Below are positions 9,643 through 20,872 of a stretch of DNA of 64,000 nucleotides, piece after piece. Location of the stretch: positions 124,001 through 188,000 of the forward strand of contig BPKK01000004.1 of the NCBI GenBank assembly GCA_026005095.1, written 5' to 3'. Origin of the DNA: Silanimonas sp. (GTDB lineage Bacteria > Pseudomonadota > Gammaproteobacteria > Xanthomonadales > Xanthomonadaceae). Each line of letters starts with the position of its first letter. Position 1 is the stretch's first letter. The notes under the pieces were generated by a model. It saw nothing but the letters and a program-made list of their open reading frames with translations, did no database searches and was not told where the DNA came from. A program made the translations under genes and the position numbers.

Positions 9643-11124
9643 TCACAGTAAGACCACGTCGTACTGTTCCTGGCCGTACTGCTCGTCGGCCTGGAAGCGC
9701 ACCGACTTGCCGAGGAACTCCTCCAGCTCGGCCACCGCCACCGACTCTTCCTCGGTGATGCGGGTGACCACCGCCGGGGCGGCGATCACCAGGAGCCGCT
9801 CGGCCTCGAACTGCCGCACCGCCCGGGTCACCTCGCGGAAGATCTCGTAGCAGATCGTCTCGAGCGACTTCAGCACCCCCCGGCCGCTGCAGGTCGGGCA
9901 GGGCTCGCACAGCAGGCGCTCGAGGCTCTCGGTGGTGCGCTTGCGGGTCATCTCCACCAGCCCCAGCGGCGAGAAGTCGTAGACCGTGGTCTTGGCATGG
10001 TCGCGCGCCAGCGCCTTTTCCAGCGTGCGCAGCACCTGGCGGCGGTGGTCGGCGTCGTGCATGTCGATGAAGTCGATGATGATGATGCCGCCCAGGTTGC
10101 GCAGCCGGAGTTGCCGGGCCACCGCCTGGGCGGCCTCGAGGTTGGTGCGGAAGGCGGTTTCCTCGAGGTTGCGCTGGCCGAGGAAGGAGCCGGTGTTCAC
10201 GTCCACCGTCGTCATCGCCTCGGTCTGGTCCACCACGAGGTAGCCCCCCGATTTCAGCGGCACTTCCTTCTGCAGCGCGCGGGAGATCTCGTCCTCCACG
10301 CCGTTCAGGTCGAACAGCGGCCTCTCGCCGGCGTAATGCTCGATCCGCGAGGCCAAATCGGGCATGAACTGGCCGGCGAAGCGCAGCAGCCGTTCATGGG
10401 TCTCGCGGGAATCCACCAGCACCCGCTCGATCTGCGCGCTCATCATGTCGCGCAGGGCGCGCATCGGCAGCGAGAGATCCTCGTAGATGCGCTCGCCCAC
10501 CGCGGTGCTGGCGCTGGCCTCGCGGATCAGCTGCCAGGCGAGCCGCAGGTAGGCCACGTCGGCCTCCAGCGCCGGACGCTCCAGCCCCTCGGCATTGGTA
10601 CGGACGATGAAGCCCATGCCGGTGCCCTCGGCCAGTTCCGCCACCAGGGCCTTGAGGCGGGCGCGCTCGGCCTCGTCCTCGATCCGGGCGGAGACGCCGA
10701 TCACCTTCGAGTACGGCAGCAGTACGAGGTAGCGCGAGGGGATGCTCACCTGGGTGGTGAGCCGCGCTCCCTTGCTGCCGATCGGGTCCTTCACCACCTG
10801 CACCACGATCTCCTGGCCCTCGTGCACCAGGGAGGTGATCGAGGGCGGCGGCGCCGGCGATCCCAGTTCCTCGCCCTCGGCAGGCGGCACCTGCGGCAGG
10901 CGCACGATGTCGGAAGCGTGCAGGAAGGCCGCGCGCTCGAGGCCGATGTCGACGAAGGCGGCCTGCATGCCCGGCATCACCCGCTGCACCCGGCCTTTGT
11001 AGAGGTTGCCCACCACCCCGCGGCGCAGGCTGCGCTCGATGTGCAGTTCCTGCAGCATGCCCTGCTCCACCAGGGCCACCCGGGTCTCGCGCGGGGTGAC
11101 GTTGATCAGGATCTCCGCGCTCAC
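9643..11124 (-). CDS. rng: Ribonuclease G
   Basis: RNase G is an endoribonuclease related to RNase E that matures the 16S rRNA 5' end and cleaves mRNAs. The 493-residue protein starts MSAEILINVTPRETRVAL, has an S1 RNA-binding segment (VGNLYKGRVQRVMPGMQAAFVDIG, about residues 34-57), the catalytic region DFIDMHDADHRRQVL with YDFSPLGLVEMTRKRT, and the zinc-link cysteines CEPCPTCSGRG. I selected the GTG at 11124 because its GTGA overlaps the stop of maf by four bases and matches the family N-terminus. The frame is open far upstream only by chance. Confidence 0.95.
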   Translation of the reverse strand: MSAEILINVTPRETRVALVEQGMLQELHIERSLRRGVVGNLYKGRVQRVMPGMQAAFVDIGLERAAFLHASDIVRLPQVPPAEGEELGSPAPPPSITSLVHEGQEIVVQVVKDPIGSKGARLTTQVSIPSRYLVLLPYSKVIGVSARIEDEAERARLKALVAELAEGTGMGFIVRTNAEGLERPALEADVAYLRLAWQLIREASASTAVGERIYEDLSLPMRALRDMMSAQIERVLVDSRETHERLLRFAGQFMPDLASRIEHYAGERPLFDLNGVEDEISRALQKEVPLKSGGYLVVDQTEAMTTVDVNTGSFLGQRNLEETAFRTNLEAAQAVARQLRLRNLGGIIIIDFIDMHDADHRRQVLRTLEKALARDHAKTTVYDFSPLGLVEMTRKRTTESLERLLCEPCPTCSGRGVLKSLETICYEIFREVTRAVRQFEAERLLVIAAPAVVTRITEEESVAVAELEEFLGKSVRFQADEQYGQEQYDVVLL

Positions 11125-11690
11125 GGCAGCAGCCCGGCCTGGCGCAGCAGCCGCGCGGTCTCGTGGAGCGGCAGCCCCATCACCCCGCTGTAGCTGCCGG
11201 AGAGGTGCTCGATGAAGGTGGCGGCCCGACCTTGGATGGCATAGGCCCCGGCCTTGCCCTGCCACTCGCCGCTCTCGAGATAGGCCGCGAGCTCGGCCTC
11301 GCCGAGCTGGGAGAAGCGCACCTCGCTGACACAGCAGGCCGAATGCTCGCCGCCGGCGGAGAGCAGCCAGACCACGGTGGCCACCCGGTGGCTGCGACCG
11401 GAGAGCCGCCGCAGCATGCGCCCGGCATCCGCGGCATCGGCGGGCTTGCCGAACACCTCGTCGCCGAGGATCACCTCGGTATCGGCGCCCAGCACCAGAG
11501 CCCCGGGCACGGCGGCCACCTGCAGCAGGCCGGCGCCGGCCTTCTCCCGGGCCACCCGGCTCACGTAGTCGAGCGCCGGCTCGCCGGGCTGCCGCTGTTC
11601 CGGCACGTCCACGTCGAGGGGGCTGGGATCGAGGCCGATCTGCGCCAGCAGCGCGCGACGGCGCGGGGATTGGGACGCGAGGAAGAGCAT
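11121..11690 (-). CDS. maf: Maf-family nucleoside triphosphate pyrophosphatase
   Basis: Maf proteins hydrolyse non-canonical or pyrimidine nucleotides to monophosphates, cleaning the nucleotide pool; the subtype (dTTP/UTP-like, YhdE) is likely from its position next to rng. The 189-residue product has the phosphate-binding ASQSPRRRALL at residues 5-15, GADTEV near 68-73 and GKPADAADAGRML. It is coupled to rng by a GTGA overlap. The start ATG has no Shine-Dalgarno but sits six bases after a TATGCT hexamer, implying a leaderless transcript. Confidence 0.92.
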   Translation of the reverse strand: MLFLASQSPRRRALLAQIGLDPSPLDVDVPEQRQPGEPALDYVSRVAREKAGAGLLQVAAVPGALVLGADTEVILGDEVFGKPADAADAGRMLRRLSGRSHRVATVVWLLSAGGEHSACCVSEVRFSQLGEAELAAYLESGEWQGKAGAYAIQGRAATFIEHLSGSYSGVMGLPLHETARLLRQAGLLP

Positions 11691-11696
11691 GGCCCA

Positions 11697-11725
11697 AGCA
11701 TAGCCGGCCGTGACGACCGGGCGAA
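11697..11725 (-). promoter_or_regulatory. Putative promoter of maf-rng-yhdP-tldD (leaderless)
   Basis: Reading the minus strand, TTCGCC (11725-11720), a 17-base spacer and TATGCT (11702-11697) are followed by six bases and the maf ATG. The spacing suits a sigma-70 promoter that starts transcription at the ATG itself. Confidence 0.5.
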
Positions 11726-11766
11726 CCGTGGTCGCAGACGGTCACGCCGGCCCCGGACGGCGGCGC

Positions 11767-11772
11767 TACCCT
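11767..11772 (+). promoter_or_regulatory. Putative -10 of the propeller-GGDEF gene (leaderless)
   Basis: TACCCT ends six bases before ATG 11779. No purine-rich Shine-Dalgarno is visible in the gap. It lies back to back with the maf promoter in an 88-base divergent region. Confidence 0.45.
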
Positions 11773-11778
11773 AGCCCC

Positions 11779-14700
11779 ATGGCCAGCCGCCGCCGTGCCC
11801 GCCCCGCCTACCCCTGCCCCATCCTGCGGGGCGGGCTGGCGCTCGCCCTGCTGGCCCTGCCCGTGCTGGCGCTGGCCCTGAGCGAACAGCGGCGCTTCAG
11901 CGATTTTGCGATCGACCACTGGACGGTGGCCGAGGGCCTGCCGCAGGTGGCGGTCTCGGCCCTGGGCCAGGACGGCGACGGCTATGTCTGGGTGGGTACC
12001 CAGAGTGCCGTGGCCCGCTTCGACGGCGTGCGCTTCGAGGTCTTCGACCGCCGGCGCAACGGCGGCATCGACACCGCGCTCTCGGAAACCGCCTTCCGCG
12101 CCAGCGACGGCCATGTCTGGTTCGGCACCCGCAGCGGCGCCCTGCGCCTGCGCCGCGACCGGGTGAGCCACCATGCGGCCACCGGCACTCCGGTGCCGGT
12201 GCAGGCGATCACCGAGTGGCCGGCCGGACGCCTGCTGTTCGGCACGCCGCGCGGCCTGTACGTGCTGCAGGACGGGCGCCTGGTGCCGGAGGACCTGGAG
12301 GGCACCGACGTGGGCGCCCTGCTGCAGGACGGCAAGCAGCTCTGGGTGGGCACGACCGGCCGCCTGCTGCGCCGGGAAGGCACCCAGCTGCGCAGCTTCG
12401 CCCTCGGCGATGGCGAGGCCCGGATAACCCGCCTGCTCAAGCGCGATGCAACCTTGTGGATCGGCACCACCCGCGGCCTGTGGCGGCAGCAGGACGATGC
12501 CGATCCGGTGCCGGTGGCCGGGCCGCCCGAACTCGCGCGCCTGCCGGTCGAGGCCCTGTGCAGCGATGGCGGCGGCAGTCTGTGGGTGGGGACGGCGCCC
12601 CGGCTCTACCGGCTGCGCCGCGACGGTGCGGTGGAAGCCATCCCCGATGCCCAGTTCGTGCGCAATGCCTGGGTGCGTGCCTGCTTCGAGGACCGCGAGG
12701 GCAATCTCTGGCTCGGCAGCCAGACGGAGAGCCTGTTCCGCCTCTGGGACGGCCTGGTTTCGCGGCTCACCGAGCTCGATGGCCTTACCGACCCCTTCGT
12801 CTGGTCGCTGGAAGACGACGGCCGCGGCGGCGTCTTCATCGGCAGCAATTCCGGGCTCTCGCATTACCGGGCCGGGCGCGTCACGCCCCTGGTGGAAGGC
12901 AGCGCTCTGCCCGATGCCGCGGTCTATGAGCTGGCCCACCTGCCCGGCGACCGGCTGTGGCTCGGCACCCGGGGCGGCCTGCGCGAGTGGGCGGGCGGGC
13001 GGCTCTCGCGCCCGGCCGGGGCCGAGGCGCTGGAAGGGGCGCAGATCAATGCCATCGTGGCCGCCGGACCGGTGACCTGGGTCGGCAGCAGCCGCGGGCT
13101 GTTCCGCCACCGCGTGGAGGAAGGCTTGCAGCCGGTGGCGGAAGGCGCCCTCGAACCCGGGGCGCAGCGCATCCGCGCCCTGCTGCCGCTCGATGCCGAT
13201 ACCGTGCTGCTCGGCACCGAGGACGGCCTGCGCGAGGTGCGCGGCGACGAGGTGCGGGTGCCGGAATGGGCGCAGGGCCTGCGGGGGCGGATGGTGACCA
13301 GCCTGCTCCGGCTGCCGAACGGCAGCCTGCTCGCCGGCACCCTGGATTCCGGCCTACTCCTGGCCTCCGGCGAGCGCGCCCTGCTGCTCGACGACCGCCA
13401 TGGCCTACCCACGCTGAATGCCTGGACCCTGCAGATCCGCCGCGACTGGGTATACGTGAGCTCGATGGAGGGGCTCTACCGCCTGCCGCTGCAGGCCCTG
13501 CCCGATCCCGCCCGCTCCGGGGCCGAACCCGGCACGCTGGGCGCGAGCTGGGTGGTGTCGATGGCCGGCCGCCGCCAGAGCGGGCAACGCGCTCGCTGCT
13601 GCAATGGTGGTGCGCGCTCGCGAGCCCTGTTCGTGGGCTCGCAACTCTGGCTGCCTTCCATTTCCGGCGTGCTGCGGGTGGACCTCGAGGCCATCGGCAG
13701 CCCCAACATCGAACCCCTCGTGCACATCGAGGCCGCCAGCCTCGGCAGACGCCGCCTCCTGCCCAACGACGGCCCCGTGGTGCTCGGCGACGGCCCGCGC
13801 GATCTACGCTTCGACTTCACCGCCCTCCATTTCCGCAACCCGCAGGCCATGCGCTTCGAGTACCGGCTGGACGGCTACGACCGCGACTGGGTGGAGGCCG
13901 GCGAACGGCGCAGCGCCTTCTACACCAACCTGCCGCCGGGCAATTTCCAGTTCCGGGTGCGGGCCCGCGACGATGCCGGCCATACCGTGCAGTCTGCCGA
14001 TGTGTTCACGGTGCGGGTCGAGCCGCGGCTCCTCGAGCGTACCGAGGTCCGGCTGCTGGCCCTGCTCGCCCTGCTGCTCGCCAGCGCCGGCGCCAGCCTG
14101 CTGGCGATGCGCCAGCAGCGCCGCCACACCGCCCGCCTCGAAGCCCTGGTGGAGGAACGCACCACCCTGCTGCAGCGCGCCAACGAGCGCCTCGAACAAG
14201 CCAACAAAGTGCTGGCAATGGAAAGCCAGACCGACGCCCTCACCGGCCTGCCGAACCGGCGCGCGGTGTTTCAGCAGATGCCGGCCATGCTCACTGCGCA
14301 TCCCGAAGGCGTGGTGCTGGCCCTGATCGACATCGACCACTTCAAGCGGATCAACGACGGCTTCGGCCATGCCGCCGGCGACCTCGTGCTGCGCGACTTC
14401 GCCGCCTTCCTGCGCCGTGCCACCCGCGAGGACGACCTCCTGGCCCGCTGGGGGGGCGAGGAGTTCCTGGTGGTCTTCGCCGGCCTGCCCGACGAGGCCG
14501 TGCCAGCCCGCCTGCAGCGCCTGCTGGAGGAGGGCCGCAGCCTGCAGTTCGAGCTCGGGCAGGAGCGGCCCGTGCAGATAAGCTTCTCGGTGGGCTGGAC
14601 CCGCCACCCGCTCGGCGGCGGCGCGCCGGGGGATTGGCTGCACACCCTCGAACTCGCCGATGCCGCGCTCTACCAGGCCAAGGCCCATGGCCGGAACACC

Positions 14701-14856
14701 TGGGTCGGCCTGGTTGCCGGGCCGGCGCTGGGCGATGCCGCGCTCGGGCCCCACCCGGGGCGACGGATCGCCGAACTGGTGGGCGATGGCCGGCTGCACT
14801 GGGTGAACCTGAAGGGCCGGCTGGCCGCGGTGCCGCGGGAGTCGCGCACGAGCTGA
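11779..14856 (+). CDS. Periplasmic two-propeller sensor diguanylate cyclase (Reg_prop-Y_Y_Y-GGDEF)
   Basis: A membrane sensor that should make cyclic di-GMP in response to a periplasmic ligand. The 1025 residues comprise a signal/anchor (about residues 18-35), some fourteen repeats of the LWVGT..GL.R type forming probably two seven-bladed beta-propellers, a Y_Y_Y domain (LDGYDRDWVEAGERRSAFY, about 695-715), one transmembrane helix near 757-775, a short coiled coil and a GGDEF domain. The active motif is WGGEEF, near residue 892. An RxxD inhibitory site (REDD) sits five residues before it, so it should be active and product-inhibited. A CCNGG double cysteine occurs in the last blades. The ligand is unknown. 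Confidence 0.9.
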   Translation: MASRRRARPAYPCPILRGGLALALLALPVLALALSEQRRFSDFAIDHWTVAEGLPQVAVSALGQDGDGYVWVGTQSAVARFDGVRFEVFDRRRNGGIDTALSETAFRASDGHVWFGTRSGALRLRRDRVSHHAATGTPVPVQAITEWPAGRLLFGTPRGLYVLQDGRLVPEDLEGTDVGALLQDGKQLWVGTTGRLLRREGTQLRSFALGDGEARITRLLKRDATLWIGTTRGLWRQQDDADPVPVAGPPELARLPVEALCSDGGGSLWVGTAPRLYRLRRDGAVEAIPDAQFVRNAWVRACFEDREGNLWLGSQTESLFRLWDGLVSRLTELDGLTDPFVWSLEDDGRGGVFIGSNSGLSHYRAGRVTPLVEGSALPDAAVYELAHLPGDRLWLGTRGGLREWAGGRLSRPAGAEALEGAQINAIVAAGPVTWVGSSRGLFRHRVEEGLQPVAEGALEPGAQRIRALLPLDADTVLLGTEDGLREVRGDEVRVPEWAQGLRGRMVTSLLRLPNGSLLAGTLDSGLLLASGERALLLDDRHGLPTLNAWTLQIRRDWVYVSSMEGLYRLPLQALPDPARSGAEPGTLGASWVVSMAGRRQSGQRARCCNGGARSRALFVGSQLWLPSISGVLRVDLEAIGSPNIEPLVHIEAASLGRRRLLPNDGPVVLGDGPRDLRFDFTALHFRNPQAMRFEYRLDGYDRDWVEAGERRSAFYTNLPPGNFQFRVRARDDAGHTVQSADVFTVRVEPRLLERTEVRLLALLALLLASAGASLLAMRQQRRHTARLEALVEERTTLLQRANERLEQANKVLAMESQTDALTGLPNRRAVFQQMPAMLTAHPEGVVLALIDIDHFKRINDGFGHAAGDLVLRDFAAFLRRATREDDLLARWGGEEFLVVFAGLPDEAVPARLQRLLEEGRSLQFELGQERPVQISFSVGWTRHPLGGGAPGDWLHTLELADAALYQAKAHGRNTWVGLVAGPALGDAALGPHPGRRIAELVGDGRLHWVNLKGRLAAVPRESRTS

Positions 14857-14893
14857 AGTCCGGCTGCCCTGCGGGCGACACATGCCGTGAGGC

Positions 14894-15364
14894 TCAGGCG
14901 CGGTGGTAGGGGTGGTTCCCGAGGATCGAACAGGCGCGGTAGAGCTGCTCGGCCACCAGCAGGCGCACCAGCATGTGCGGCAGGGTCAGAGGCCCCAGCG
15001 ACCAGTGCTCGTCGGCGCGCTGCAGCACGGCCGGGGCATGCCCCTCGGGGCCGCCGACGAGGAAGGCGAGGTCACGGCCCTGCTGCCGCCAGGTGGCGAG
15101 ACGCTGGGCCAGCTGCTCGGAGCTATAGGCCCTGCCGCGGCCATCGAGGGCCACCACCCAGGCCTGCTTCGGCAGGGCGGCGAGCACCCGCTCGCCCTCC
15201 TCCTGCATCGCGCGCAGCGGGTCACGGCCCTTGCCGCGCAGGCCCGGGGACACTTCCACCAGCTCCAGCGGCAGCTCACGGGAGAGCCGTTTCAGATAGT
15301 CGGCGAAGCCCTCCGCCACCCAGCCAGGCGGCCGCTCGCCGACGGCAACCAGTCTCGCCTTCAG
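14894..15364 (-). CDS. rlmH: 23S rRNA pseudouridine-1915 N3-methyltransferase RlmH
   Basis: RlmH is a SPOUT methyltransferase acting on pseudouridine 1915 of 23S rRNA in whole 70S ribosomes. The signatures FLVGGPEGHAPAV and LGPLTLPHMLVRLLVAEQLYRA, with a C-terminal NHPYHRA, are exact. Only a CTG at 15364 gives the usual 156-residue protein with the family N-terminus (M)KARLVAVGERPPG. A GAGG lies ten bases upstream, inside the end of rsfS. Alternatives are GTG at 15403 or the ATG at 15484, both of which add unrelated residues. It is the last gene of the leuS operon and follows rsfS by five bases. Confidence 0.9.
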   Translation of the reverse strand: MKARLVAVGERPPGWVAEGFADYLKRLSRELPLELVEVSPGLRGKGRDPLRAMQEEGERVLAALPKQAWVVALDGRGRAYSSEQLAQRLATWRQQGRDLAFLVGGPEGHAPAVLQRADEHWSLGPLTLPHMLVRLLVAEQLYRACSILGNHPYHRA

Positions 15365-15369
15365 GGCCT

Positions 15370-15759
15370 TCAGACCTCGGGCGGTTCGTCGCCCACCGTC
15401 CACAGGCGCTCGAGGGCGTAGAACTCGCGCACCCGCGGCAGCATCACGTGCACCACCACGTCGCCGAGGTCCACCAGCACCCACTCGGCCTCGCGCTCGC
15501 CCTCCACGCCAAGCGGCTGGAAGCCGGCCTGCTTCGAGGCCTTCACCACCTCGTCGGCCAGCGACTTGACGTGCCGGGTGGAGGTGCCGGAGGCAATCAC
15601 CAGGTAGTCGCAGACCGAGGTCTTGCCGCGCACGTCGATCTCGACGAGGTCCTTGGCCTTGATCTCCTCCAGCGCGCCCACGGCGAGCTTCAGCAGGTCG
15701 GTGGCGGCCGGGAGCGGGCTCGGGGGCTGGGGCTTGATGACGTGCTGCGGCTGCGACAA
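15370..15759 (-). CDS. rsfS: Ribosome silencing factor RsfS
   Basis: RsfS binds ribosomal protein uL14 and blocks 30S-50S joining under nutrient limitation. The conserved core begins at [26 protein letters not shown] and continues through [19 protein letters not shown] and [14 protein letters not shown]. No ATG lies near the expected start. TTG at 15759 gives 129 residues with a short Pro-rich leader and a weak GGAA upstream, so I use it with moderate confidence. The gene sits between nadD and rlmH, its standard position. Confidence 0.88.
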   Translation of the reverse strand: MSQPQHVIKPQPPSPLPAATDLLKLAVGALEEIKAKDLVEIDVRGKTSVCDYLVIASGTSTRHVKSLADEVVKASKQAGFQPLGVEGEREAEWVLVDLGDVVVHVMLPRVREFYALERLWTVGDEPPEV

Positions 15760-15808
15760 AGCGGTGTTCCGGGATGGACCGGCAGCCAGTATACGCCCGG
15801 ATGGGGCC

Positions 15809-16480
15809 TCAGCCCCCCGCCGGCCGGCGGTACAGGCCGCGGCGGGCGATGGCCTCGGCCACCGCAGGCGGCAGGTCGGCCGGGGCCGCATCGCCCTCGC
15901 CCAGGGCGGCACGGGCGCGAGTGGCGCTCTCCGGGCGCAGGGGCAGGTCGAGCAGGAACAGGCCACCGGCCGGGGCCGTGTGCAGGCGGGCAGGATCATC
16001 CACCCGGCGCCCGGCGAAGACCTCGGCCAGAAGCGGCGGCAGGGGCTCCAGCGCGCTGCCAGGGCGCCGGGCGACGATGAAATGCGCGAGGTCTGGCAGG
16101 GCCTGCCACTCGCGCCAGCCGGCAAGCCCGAGGAAGGCATCGGCGCCCAGCACGAAGCCGAGCGCTGCTTCCGCGCCATGCCCGCGCCGCCAGTCGCGCA
16201 GGGTATCGACGGTGAAGCTGGGGCCGGCGCGCGCGCCCTCGCGGCCGTCCACCCCCCAGCTCCCGTGCTCGGGCGGTGGCTCGGCGGCGAGGGCCAGCTC
16301 CAGCAGGGCAAGACGCTCGGCGAAGGGGGCGCCGGGCGGCGCCCGGTGCGGCGGATCGGCCGCCGGCAGGAAATCGAGCCGGGCGGCCCCGGTGGCCGCC
16401 AGCGCGGCGCGCGCCACTGCGAGGTGCCCGCAATGCACCGGATCGAAGGTGCCGCCGTAGAGCAGAACGAGCCGGCTCAC
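15809..16480 (-). CDS. nadD: Nicotinate-nucleotide adenylyltransferase NadD
   Basis: NadD adenylates nicotinate mononucleotide to deamido-NAD, a late step of NAD synthesis. The 223-residue protein starts at GTG 16480, whose GTGA overlaps the holA stop. It has the nucleotidyltransferase motif [12 protein letters not shown] at residues 9-20, [11 protein letters not shown] in the middle, and ESATRAR in place of the usual ISxTxxR near the C-terminus. A longer open frame upstream (ATG 16549) overlaps holA and carries no family sequence. It lies in the holA-nadD-rsfS cluster. Confidence 0.93.
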   Translation of the reverse strand: MSRLVLLYGGTFDPVHCGHLAVARAALAATGAARLDFLPAADPPHRAPPGAPFAERLALLELALAAEPPPEHGSWGVDGREGARAGPSFTVDTLRDWRRGHGAEAALGFVLGADAFLGLAGWREWQALPDLAHFIVARRPGSALEPLPPLLAEVFAGRRVDDPARLHTAPAGGLFLLDLPLRPESATRARAALGEGDAAPADLPPAVAEAIARRGLYRRPAGG

Positions 16481-17514
16481 TTCGCCAACAGCACGGCAGC
16501 GGCGCGAGGCCGGGCGATGGCGAGCAGCAGGCGTTCCAGCGCCCGCCACGGATCACCCTCGGCGCGGCCCTTGGCCATGCGTTCCACCTCGCCGGCACTG
16601 ATCGCGAAACGCTCCCAGGCCGAGGGCGGGTGGCGGTCGAGGGCGCGCTTGTACTGCGCCATCTTGGCATCCCACAGCTTCGCCGCGCGCATCTCCGCCA
16701 TCAGGTTGCCGCCGCTGGCCTGCACCGCGGCGAAGCCAGCCAGGGTGGCGATCTCCTTCATGACAAAGCCCAGCAGCCCGGCCACCTGCTCGCCCTCGCC
16801 GCGCAGGGCGGCGAGGATACGCGGCACGCGGGCGGCCTCACCGGCCAGCGCGGCATCCACCAGCTTGAACACGTCGTAGCGCGAGCTCTCGGCCACCAGC
16901 CGCTCGAGGGTCGGAAGATCGATGGCCCCGGCCCCAGGCGGCAGCAGCAGGGCGAGCTTGTCGATCTCCTGCGCCGCGGCGAGGAGATTCCCCTCCACCC
17001 GCTCCACCAGCCGCTCGAGGGCCTCGGGCGTGGCCACAAGACCTCGGCGGCGCAGCCGGGCGGAGAGCCAGTCGGGCAGTTCGCTGGCCTTGAGCGGCCA
17101 GACCGGCACCAGGTGCCCGGCAGCAACGATGGCCTCGCTCCACTTGCCGGCGTGCTGGCGGCTCCAGTCCTGGGCGGTGATCAGCAGCACCGTATCGGGC
17201 GGCGGGTTCGCACAGTACTCGCGGATCGCCTCGCCGCCCTCCTTGCCGGGCTTGCCGCTCGGCAGGCGCAGGTCGAACAGGCGACGGCTGGCGAACAGGC
17301 TGAGCGAGGCCATCCCCTGGGTCAGGCGGTTCCAGTCGAAGCCGCCCTCGGCGTGCAGCACCTCGCGCTCGGCATAGCCCTCGGCCCGGGCCTTCTCGCG
17401 CACGGCATCGGCGCATTCCTGCACCACCAGCGGCTCGGTGCCGGCCACCAGCACGACGGGCGGCAGGGCTTCGCCGGCCAGCCGGCGCAGGAACTGGTCG
17501 GGCCGGAGCTCCAC
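16477..17514 (-). CDS. holA: DNA polymerase III delta subunit HolA
   Basis: HolA (delta) is the clamp-loader subunit that opens the beta sliding clamp. The 345-residue product shows the family N-terminus MELRPDQFLRRLAGEALPPVVLVAGTEPLVVQE. Downstream features include LFASRRLFDLRLPSGKPGKEGGEAI and an AAA+-like three-domain layout ending in the collar domain (WERFAISAGEVERMAKG). It follows lptE by six bases and overlaps nadD by four, so all are translated from one message. Confidence 0.95.
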   Translation of the reverse strand: MELRPDQFLRRLAGEALPPVVLVAGTEPLVVQECADAVREKARAEGYAEREVLHAEGGFDWNRLTQGMASLSLFASRRLFDLRLPSGKPGKEGGEAIREYCANPPPDTVLLITAQDWSRQHAGKWSEAIVAAGHLVPVWPLKASELPDWLSARLRRRGLVATPEALERLVERVEGNLLAAAQEIDKLALLLPPGAGAIDLPTLERLVAESSRYDVFKLVDAALAGEAARVPRILAALRGEGEQVAGLLGFVMKEIATLAGFAAVQASGGNLMAEMRAAKLWDAKMAQYKRALDRHPPSAWERFAISAGEVERMAKGRAEGDPWRALERLLLAIARPRAAAVLLAK

Positions 17515-17520
17515 GGGCCT

Positions 17521-20813
<3,293 letters not shown>

Positions 20814-20840
20814 TCACTGGCCGTGTGGCAGGCCCATGGC

Positions 20841-20846
20841 TACAGT
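20841..20846 (+). promoter_or_regulatory. Possible -10 of the amidohydrolase gene
   Basis: GGCTACAGT contains TACAGT, 26 bases before ATG 20873. A GGAG Shine-Dalgarno lies between, so this would give an ordinary short leader. Confidence 0.35.
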
Positions 20847-20872
20847 CGATACCTCCACTGGAAGGAGCCCCC

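Noticed and set aside
6478-9651. 1057-codon open frame on the plus strand opposite yhdP
   Set aside because: It is an antisense shadow caused by GC-rich third positions; the translation is Gly/Arg/Gln-rich without domains, and yhdP on the minus strand is a clear family member.
9643-13110. 1155-codon minus-strand frame extending rng upstream
   Set aside because: Only the part from GTG 11124 is RNase G. The rest runs through maf in another frame and antisense to the propeller-GGDEF gene, with no recognisable sequence.
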